Assembly: GCA_945889575.1 (NCBI GenBank)
Contig: CAMDBY010000015.1
Span: 1 to 15,386 of the forward strand
DNA from: Bifidobacterium breve
Lineage (GTDB): Bacteria; Actinomycetota; Acidimicrobiia; Acidimicrobiales; Ilumatobacteraceae
Direction: 5' to 3'
Length of the DNA: 15,386 nucleotides
Each line of letters begins with the position of its first letter. Within the stretch, counting starts at the first letter, position 1. Below the pieces are notes generated by a model. It was not told the origin of the DNA. It saw only the letters and a list, made by a program, of their open reading frames with translations, and did not search any database. The position numbers and the translations under genes are program-made. Shown in pieces: positions 6,029-11,308 of the stretch.

Positions 6029-7963
6029 ATGAGTAATCAGAACGACCAATACACAGAACTTGGCGGAACGCCGGCGTGGGGAACGCGCAGAGGGCCTGTT
6101 GTTCCGTACGTTCCTGCACTCGATGGCCTGCGAGCACTCGCAGTTATTGCAGTGATTGTGTATCACGCTAATCATCAGTGGTTGGGTGGCGGTTTTCTCG
6201 GTGTCGAGGTGTTCTTTGTTATCTCTGGCTATCTCATTACGTTGCTTCTCATTGCCGAGCGTGAACGTTCTGGCACAGTATCGCTAAGCAATTTCTGGAT
6301 GCGTCGTGCTCGACGATTGTTGCCTGCATTGTTCACGTTGTTGCTCGGAACCACTGTGTATTGCGCGTTGTTTGATCGCGACCGTCTGGGCATGTTGCGT
6401 GGCGATGTAGTGGGTGGCTTTCTGTATGTCTCCAATTGGTTCCAAATTTGGAGCGGCTCGTCGTACACGTCTGCATTTGCTTTCGCACCGCTTCGACATC
6501 TGTGGTCGCTGGCGGTGGAAGAGCAGTACTACATCGTGTGGCCGCTCATTATGTTCGTGTTGCTTCGTCGAATCAGGCCGAAGACATTGCCGATATTGGG
6601 TCTTGTGTTCACAGCCGTGGCGATAGCAATTGCTGTAGCCACAGCAATGATTTATCGCTCGGGTCCCATTGATACGTTTGCAACGACACCAGAGCAATTC
6701 ATGTCGATTTTCGGACATCGCGTTGTCCGCATTGATTTCCTATACCTCGGCACTATCACTCGAGCTAGCGGATTGTTGCTTGGCGCTGCACTTGCCACGA
6801 TGTGGAGACCATGGGCGTTGCGTCGAGGACGAGCTGGTTCAAACGCAAATGGTCTTGACATGGTGGGAGTGCTTGCGTTGATAGCGCTCGGCTTCATGTG
6901 CTGGAAGTTTCGTGAAGTGGTCGATGTGGTCGATGTGGGCATGACTGGATATGACCTGTTGTATCGCGGTGGTTTCATTGCGGTTGGAATTGCCACAGTT
7001 GTTGTCATTGCAACGGTGACCCATCCTCGTTCTCGGTTGGGTAAGTACGTCATCGGAACACCTCTGTTGGTGTGGCTCGGCAAACGGTCATACGGCTTGT
7101 ATTTGTATCACTGGACTGTATTTCAGGCGTATCGAAAAGCTGCAGGTAATTCATTAGATGCGCGTGAGTTCATCGCGTTAATGGCCATCACGATCGTTAT
7201 CACTGAAGTGTCATATCAGTTCATTGAGACGCCGATTCGCACCGGAAAGGCATTGGCTACCTATCGTTCGTGGCGCGCACGCGGTGGAACAATGCGTGGC
7301 TCATTAGGGATTGTGCTCGGAACATTGGCTGTTATCCCAGTATTCAGCGTGGTCAGCATGGCGGGTGCACGTGTGATGCCTGATGACATCACAGCTGGCC
7401 TCAACGATAATGAAGGCGCAGTTACTCGTATCACTACAACAACTATTGCTTCTGGGGTCACGACGGTTCCGTTAGGTTCCACGACCACAATTCCCCGCGT
7501 GAAGATGGACGTGTTTGCTGTGGGTGATTCAGTGATGTTGGGATCAGCAAAAAAGTTGAAGTCCTATGGCATCACGGTTGACGCATCGAAGAACAGACAA
7601 GTCATTGAGGTATTACAAATTTTCAACTACTACAAATCGGTGAATGAATTAGCCGACATTGTTGTTATTCATTTGGGAACCAATGGCATTACGAGGGCAG
7701 CAACGTTTGAGCGAATTCTTAAGCCGCTTGCAGACATTAAGCGCGTGGTCGTTCTCACTATGCGAGTGCCAGGTCGAGCGTCAGAGAAGTTAAACAACGC
7801 GGTCATTAATAATCTTCCGGCCACACATTCCAATGTGACCATCCTTGATTGGTACACATTGTCGAAGCCGCATCCCGAATGGTTCAATTCAGACGGTATC
7901 CACCCCAATGCGGTAGGCCAGGACAACTATGTTGCACTTATTTTGCAGGCCATTGGCCGATAA
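6029..7963 (+). CDS. OafA/YrhL-type membrane acyltransferase with C-terminal SGNH esterase domain
   Basis: A 644-residue protein of two parts. The N-terminal part (about 27-440) is an acyltransferase-3 integral membrane domain with about ten hydrophobic segments. It has YVPALDGLRALAV with Arg35, the conserved VYH motif (His46), FFVISGYLIT, FWMRRARRLLPA and LWSLAVEEQYYIVWPL. A Thr-rich linker (about 465-495) leads to an SGNH hydrolase-like domain with GDS (Ser501), GTNG (Asn552) and DGIHPN (Asp622, His625), so the catalytic residues are present. Such fusions O-acetylate cell-surface polysaccharides or lipids: the membrane part moves an acyl group across the membrane and the SGNH part transfers it. 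The substrate is unknown, and no glycan biosynthesis genes are nearby. The start ATG 6029 is 12 bp after metF and lacks a clear ribosome binding site. Confidence 0.93.
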   Translation: MSNQNDQYTELGGTPAWGTRRGPVVPYVPALDGLRALAVIAVIVYHANHQWLGGGFLGVEVFFVISGYLITLLLIAERERSGTVSLSNFWMRRARRLLPALFTLLLGTTVYCALFDRDRLGMLRGDVVGGFLYVSNWFQIWSGSSYTSAFAFAPLRHLWSLAVEEQYYIVWPLIMFVLLRRIRPKTLPILGLVFTAVAIAIAVATAMIYRSGPIDTFATTPEQFMSIFGHRVVRIDFLYLGTITRASGLLLGAALATMWRPWALRRGRAGSNANGLDMVGVLALIALGFMCWKFREVVDVVDVGMTGYDLLYRGGFIAVGIATVVVIATVTHPRSRLGKYVIGTPLLVWLGKRSYGLYLYHWTVFQAYRKAAGNSLDAREFIALMAITIVITEVSYQFIETPIRTGKALATYRSWRARGGTMRGSLGIVLGTLAVIPVFSVVSMAGARVMPDDITAGLNDNEGAVTRITTTTIASGVTTVPLGSTTTIPRVKMDVFAVGDSVMLGSAKKLKSYGITVDASKNRQVIEVLQIFNYYKSVNELADIVVIHLGTNGITRAATFERILKPLADIKRVVVLTMRVPGRASEKLNNAVINNLPATHSNVTILDWYTLSKPHPEWFNSDGIHPNAVGQDNYVALILQAIGR

Positions 7964-7975
7964 TTCTCGGGGCAA

Positions 7976-7990
7976 AATGGATCTTCCATT
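7976..7990. other. Short inverted repeat between the acyltransferase gene and mdh
   Basis: AATGGA (7976-7981) and TCCATT (7985-7990) form a six-base stem with a three-base loop. An outer pair, CGGGG (7968-7972) with CCCCG (8002-8006), could enclose it. There is no T-run, so it is not a standard terminator, and it overlaps the proposed mdh -35 element. It could be an operator or chance; I see no other content in this 63-bp gap apart from the promoter. Confidence 0.25.
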
Positions 7991-8026
7991 GGGAACAACT
8001 ACCCCGGATTGCCTACGCTTAGTGTC
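7989..8026 (+). promoter_or_regulatory. Candidate leaderless promoter of the mdh operon
   Basis: TTGGGA (7989-7994) and TACGCT (8014-8019) are 19 bases apart, and the ATG at 8027 follows the second hexamer by seven bases, so the transcript would begin at or next to the start codon. No Shine-Dalgarno sequence is present. This decides the start: an in-frame TTG at 8009 would place the -10 element inside the coding sequence and add six residues that the family lacks. Confidence 0.5.
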
Positions 8027-9013
8027 ATGACATCACCAGTTCGTATTGCCGTTACCGGCGCAGCCGGCCAAATTGGCTACAGCCTCCTTTTCCGTATCGC
8101 TTCAGGCGCAGTGTTTGGTCCTAATCAGCCAGTCATTCTTCAACTGTTGGAAATTACTCCTGCACTTGGCGCGCTTGAAGGCGTGCGCATGGAGCTAGAT
8201 GACTGCGCGTTCCCACTTCTTGCTGGTGTCGTGTGTACCGACAATGCTGAAACTGCGTTCGGTGACATTGATGCTGCATTCCTTGTTGGCGCAATGCCAC
8301 GTAAAGATGGCATGGAACGCGGTGACTTGCTCAGTGCAAACGGCGGAATTTTCAAGCCACAAGGGAAGGCACTCGGCGTAGCCGCAAAGAAAGACGTGAA
8401 AATCTTGGTCGTTGGCAACCCAGCAAATACCAACGCAGTGATTGCAATGAACAATGCTCAAGGTCTTGACCCCAGCCGTTTTACTGCCATGACTCGCCTT
8501 GATCACAACCGCGCTATGACACAGTTAGCAGTCAAAGTGGGCAAGCCAGTCACTTCGATTACGAAGATGACCATTTGGGGCAACCATTCAAGTACCCAAT
8601 ACCCAGACCTATTCCATTGCGAAGTTGATGGCAAGAATGCAGCTGCATTGGTTAATGATCAGGCATGGATCGAAAATGATTTCATCCCAACTGTTGCAAA
8701 GCGCGGAGCGGCCATTATCAAGGCACGTGGTTTGTCATCTGCAGCATCAGCGGCAAACGCTGCGATTGATCACATGAACTCATGGGTTCTTGGCACTGCC
8801 CCTGGTGACTGGGTGTCAATGGCAATTCCATCCGACGGAAGTTACGGCGTTCCTGAAGGCATCATTTCTTCGTTCCCATGCGTATGTAAAGACGGCAAGT
8901 ACAGCATCGTGCAAGGTCTAGACATTGATGACTTCAGCCGTTCGCGTATTGATGCTTCAGTTGCAGAACTCGTTGAAGAGCGTGACGAAGTAAAGAAGCT
9001 AGGCCTCATTTAA
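8027..9013 (+). CDS. mdh: Malate dehydrogenase (NAD-dependent)
   Basis: A 328-residue enzyme that oxidises malate to oxaloacetate in the TCA cycle. The NAD-binding loop is TGAAGQIGYSLLFRIASG with the glycines 11, 14 and 17, in the long form typical of actinobacterial and plant/animal cytosolic-type enzymes. MPRKDGMERGDLL is the mobile substrate loop with its arginines. VVGNPANTN, TRLDHNRA and the catalytic WGNHSSTQYPD (His187) follow. The length is normal. I chose ATG 8027, six codons after an in-frame TTG, because MTSPVRIAVTG matches family starts and a promoter lies just before it. The stop overlaps the next start by one base (TAATG), so mdh leads a three-gene unit with the oxygenase and fae. 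It does not sit next to the other TCA genes in the window. Confidence 0.96.
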   Translation: MTSPVRIAVTGAAGQIGYSLLFRIASGAVFGPNQPVILQLLEITPALGALEGVRMELDDCAFPLLAGVVCTDNAETAFGDIDAAFLVGAMPRKDGMERGDLLSANGGIFKPQGKALGVAAKKDVKILVVGNPANTNAVIAMNNAQGLDPSRFTAMTRLDHNRAMTQLAVKVGKPVTSITKMTIWGNHSSTQYPDLFHCEVDGKNAAALVNDQAWIENDFIPTVAKRGAAIIKARGLSSAASAANAAIDHMNSWVLGTAPGDWVSMAIPSDGSYGVPEGIISSFPCVCKDGKYSIVQGLDIDDFSRSRIDASVAELVEERDEVKKLGLI

Positions 9014-9726
9014 TGAGCGTCGCGGCACTCGTCGATACAGACAGGTGGCCGCTAGATAGTGCTGAATTGCACAGGGAACTGAGCGACACATTCTCAAAAG
9101 AAAACATTGCGATTCTTCCTGGTTTCATTCGCGATAATGCGATTCCAGGGTTTATTGCGGAATGTGATGAATTAGCAAAAGTGGCGTATCACACCACTGT
9201 AAATGCAGATCTTGAAGTAGTTGCGTACGACCAATTCCCATCAGACAGTGTGATTCGCTCAGTGTATGAGTGGGATCCACTCATGGAATTTGTTGCAAAA
9301 ATTCTGGGCCAAGAGAAATTGTTTCGTTATGCAGATCCATTCGGCGCATTGAATCTTGCTGTCATGCGAGATGGTCATGAACTGGGTTGGCATTTTGATC
9401 AGACCGATTTCGTTGTTTCTATTGCTTTACAAACGTCCTCTGAAGGTGGACATTTTGAAAATGCATCGCGTATTCGTTCCGCGACCGAAGAGAACGCAGA
9501 CACAGTTGCTGCAGTACGTCGAGGTGATCGTCCTGACTTGGTTCGCACCGAGCCAATGACGCCCGGAACACTCATGGTGTTTAACGGACGCAATAGCTAT
9601 CACCGCGTGTCTCGCGTGTCAGGAACTGTTCCACGCCATGTTGCATTGCTTGCATACGACACAAAGCCGGGTACCAATTCAAATGATGAATTACGTTTGG
9701 GTCGTTACGGCAGATTGCCATCATGA
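9013..9726 (+). CDS. 2-oxoglutarate/Fe(II)-dependent oxygenase
   Basis: A 237-residue double-stranded beta-helix protein. The iron site is visible as WHFDQTDF (His127, Asp129) and the distal NSYHRVS (His197). Arg208 in PRHVALLAYD is placed to bind the 2-oxoglutarate carboxylate. The GGHFE and PGTLMVFNGRNSYH phrases resemble the set often labelled HalD/BesD-like or ArpA-like. Those halogenases have Gly in place of the iron-binding Asp; here Asp is kept, so hydroxylation or oxidative demethylation is expected rather than halogenation. The substrate is unknown. The ATG overlaps the mdh stop by one base, and its own TGA overlaps the fae start by four (ATGA), which implies translational coupling. 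Since N- or O-demethylases of this fold release formaldehyde, the link with fae is suggestive but unproven. Confidence 0.87.
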   Translation: MSVAALVDTDRWPLDSAELHRELSDTFSKENIAILPGFIRDNAIPGFIAECDELAKVAYHTTVNADLEVVAYDQFPSDSVIRSVYEWDPLMEFVAKILGQEKLFRYADPFGALNLAVMRDGHELGWHFDQTDFVVSIALQTSSEGGHFENASRIRSATEENADTVAAVRRGDRPDLVRTEPMTPGTLMVFNGRNSYHRVSRVSGTVPRHVALLAYDTKPGTNSNDELRLGRYGRLPS

Positions 9727-10214
9727 AAATTGGTGAAGGTTTTGTCGGCAACGGTGCCAACGCAGCACACATAAATGTTGTTCTCGGACCGCGCGATGGC
9801 CCTGTTGGCACTGCATGGGCCACAGCACTTGCAACTCCGCGTGAAGGACATGTTCCGTTTGTGGCAGTCGCGCAACCAAACATTCCAGTGGTTCCATTTA
9901 CATTGTTTGTTAACAAAGCAGCAATCGCAAATGATCGTCATGGTGAGTTGACATGGGGTGGCGCTCAAGCCGGTGTTGCTGCCGGGGTCGGACTCGCGCA
10001 TCAGGCATCGCTATTTGATGGCAACGTCGATTCGCTCGTTCTCATTGTTGCGGTATGGGTGAATCCATCTGCTGATAACGAAGAAGTGATTTTCGCAAAC
10101 AATCGAGACGCCACATTTGCTGCGCTTCAACAGGCCCGCGATGCTGGCCCTGACATTGCTCAGGCACTCGCTGCAATGGCTAATCCGTCAAACCCGTATT
10201 TCCGAACCACGTAA
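9723..10214 (+). CDS. fae: Formaldehyde-activating enzyme (Fae) family protein
   Basis: A 163-residue protein matching Fae along its whole length. It has IGEGFVGNGANAAHIN (3-18), LGPRDGPVGTAWA, VAVAQPNIPVVPFTLFVNK (in Fae, APNLPCKPNTLMFNK), a GAQAGVAAGV segment and VWVNPSADNEEVIFANNRDAT. In methylotrophs and methanogens Fae speeds condensation of formaldehyde with tetrahydromethanopterin. His16 aligns with the proposed catalytic histidine. The residue two further on, normally Asp in the AHID motif, is Asn here, so activity or pterin preference may differ. The gene overlaps the oxygenase by 4 bp. Tetrahydromethanopterin is not a known actinobacterial cofactor, so a different pterin, spontaneous aldehyde capture or a changed role are possible. 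Family membership is firm; the exact reaction is not. Confidence 0.85.
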   Translation: MKIGEGFVGNGANAAHINVVLGPRDGPVGTAWATALATPREGHVPFVAVAQPNIPVVPFTLFVNKAAIANDRHGELTWGGAQAGVAAGVGLAHQASLFDGNVDSLVLIVAVWVNPSADNEEVIFANNRDATFAALQQARDAGPDIAQALAAMANPSNPYFRTT

Positions 10215-10218
10215 CTGT

Positions 10219-10608
10219 TTACTCGTACGTGGTCAGCGCGCGCACGGCTTCGAATGCGGCGTCAAGGGCAGCAAAGACAGGCACAGCATCCATGAGGCAC
10301 TGAGTATCGCCGGTAATGCGTACATGGCCCTTGATGAAGGCTTCTTGAGCTGGCATCGACCCAGTCGCAACGCCGACTGCTGTCTCCCAGGTCTGTTCCA
10401 TGCGGACATCTTCCTCGGGCGCAGGCCCAGAGGCAAAGCGGGCAAGGCCTTTTCCCACCTGCAAGTGATACAGAACGGAGCCCTCAGGACCGTCTGTAAC
10501 AACCTGTGTGACGCCAATGGAATGAATTGAGGCAAGGTCTGCCAGTGACTCGCTAGAGGCCACCTGTGCCTGCATGGCATCAATCCAATCGAGGCCGAGA
10601 TACCGCAT
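10219..10608 (-). CDS. SCP2 sterol-transfer-like domain protein
   Basis: A 129-residue single-domain protein. Features include WIDAMQAQV at the N-terminus, a beta-rich centre (VLYHLQVGKGLARFASG), then DVRMEQTWETAVGVATGSMPAQEAFIKGHVRITGDT. The last phrase fits the SCP2 pattern of an alternating strand, a helix that begins TA, and 'QEAF..G...I.GD', a lipid-binding hydrophobic tunnel fold. No enzyme motif is present, so carriage of a lipid or acyl-CoA is the likely role, with ligand unknown. I preferred ATG 10608, four bases after the dedA stop, over an upstream in-frame start at 10662 that would overlap dedA by 50 bases and add an unrelated tail. It converges on fae with only four bases between stops. 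Confidence 0.75.
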   Translation of the reverse strand: MRYLGLDWIDAMQAQVASSESLADLASIHSIGVTQVVTDGPEGSVLYHLQVGKGLARFASGPAPEEDVRMEQTWETAVGVATGSMPAQEAFIKGHVRITGDTQCLMDAVPVFAALDAAFEAVRALTTYE

Positions 10609-10612
10609 GTTT

Positions 10613-11239
10613 CTATTCTGCCGAAAGTTTCCGAGAACTGCGCCAGTGATTGATGAATTCAATGGCTACGGGAAGAATGGAAATGAAAACAATTGCGATA
10701 ACAGCAATCTCGATGTGTTCTTTCACGATGTCAATTTGACCGAGGAAGAAACCGAGTAGCGGAAGTCCAGCACCCCACAACAAGCCGCCAACAATGTTGT
10801 AGCGAACAAAGGTTTTGTAATCCATCTTGCCGACGCCAGCAACTACGGGTGCAAACGTACGCACGATTGGAACAAATCGCGCCAGTACTACTGTGCGTGC
10901 GCCATACTTTTCGAAAAATGCGTGGGCCTTAGTGACGTGGTCAGGGTTGAATAAACGAGACTTTGGGCGAGCAAAAATTGCTGGCCCCATTTTGTTTCCA
11001 ATGAGATAACCGACCTGGTCTCCGATTATTGCCATAGACGCTGATACGAGAATGACAAATGGCAACGGGGGGAGCACGTTGTTGCCTGCTTCGCTAGCGA
11101 GGAACCCTGCGATAAAGAGCAACGAATCACCAGGGAGAAAAAACCCAATCAACAATCCAGATTCGGCAAACACAATGGCCCCCAAGATCAGGAGGCCTCC
11201 ATTGCGGAGCAGATCTTCGGGGTTTAGTAATGCGAGCAT
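10613..11239 (-). CDS. DedA-family membrane protein
   Basis: A 208-residue integral membrane protein with about five hydrophobic stretches. DedA hallmarks are present: FAESGLLIGFFLPGDSLLF (about 24-42, with acidic Glu26 and PGD at 36-38), GDQVGYLIG (about 73-81), and FFEKYGARTVVLARFVPIVRTFAPVVAG with Arg121 and Arg127, followed by GGLLW. In other bacteria the family acts as flippases recycling phospholipid or undecaprenyl-phosphate carriers and supports the proton gradient. Its exact substrate here cannot be told. ATG 11239 has no ribosome binding site but lies six bases from a -10-like TAACCT. The SCP2-like gene follows after four bases, a pairing that would suit lipid handling at the membrane. 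Confidence 0.93.
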   Translation of the reverse strand: MLALLNPEDLLRNGGLLILGAIVFAESGLLIGFFLPGDSLLFIAGFLASEAGNNVLPPLPFVILVSASMAIIGDQVGYLIGNKMGPAIFARPKSRLFNPDHVTKAHAFFEKYGARTVVLARFVPIVRTFAPVVAGVGKMDYKTFVRYNIVGGLLWGAGLPLLGFFLGQIDIVKEHIEIAVIAIVFISILPVAIEFINHWRSSRKLSAE

Positions 11240-11245
11240 TTGTAA

Positions 11246-11251
11246 AGGTTA
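11246..11251 (-). promoter_or_regulatory. Candidate leaderless -10 element of dedA
   Basis: On the minus strand TAACCT occupies 11251-11246 and is followed by six bases and then the ATG at 11239. There is no Shine-Dalgarno sequence, and no clear -35 because the stretch upstream is the terminator hairpin of hppA. Confidence 0.4.
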
Positions 11252-11264
11252 GTTCGGAAAACAC

Positions 11265-11295
11265 AAAAGGCCCGAGCACAGAGCTCGGGCCTTTT
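11265..11295 (-). terminator. Intrinsic terminator downstream of hppA
   Basis: A perfect 13-base-pair inverted repeat (11265-11277 with 11283-11295), GC-rich at its core and with a five-base loop. On the minus strand it is followed by TTTTGTGTTTT, a suitable U-tract. It lies 13 bases past the hppA stop and separates hppA from dedA on the same strand. It is the only strong hairpin terminator I see in the window. The flanking A and T runs make it symmetric, so it could also stop transcription in the other direction. Confidence 0.92.
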
Positions 11296-11308
11296 GATGA
11301 GTAGTTAC

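Noticed and set aside
7968..8006. Terminator after the acyltransferase gene
   Set aside because: The inverted repeats have no T-run on either side and overlap the likely mdh promoter, so a terminator call is not supported.
8009..8026. TTG start of mdh six codons upstream
   Set aside because: The stretch holds the -10 element TACGCT, and malate dehydrogenases begin at about the ATG of 8027.
9013..9726. Halogenase identity for the oxygenase
   Set aside because: Asp129 is present in the HFD motif, whereas the known halogenases of this fold need a small residue there to bind halide.
10609..10662. Longer N-terminus for the SCP2-like protein starting at 10662
   Set aside because: It would lie inside dedA in another frame, with no ribosome binding site and no family support.
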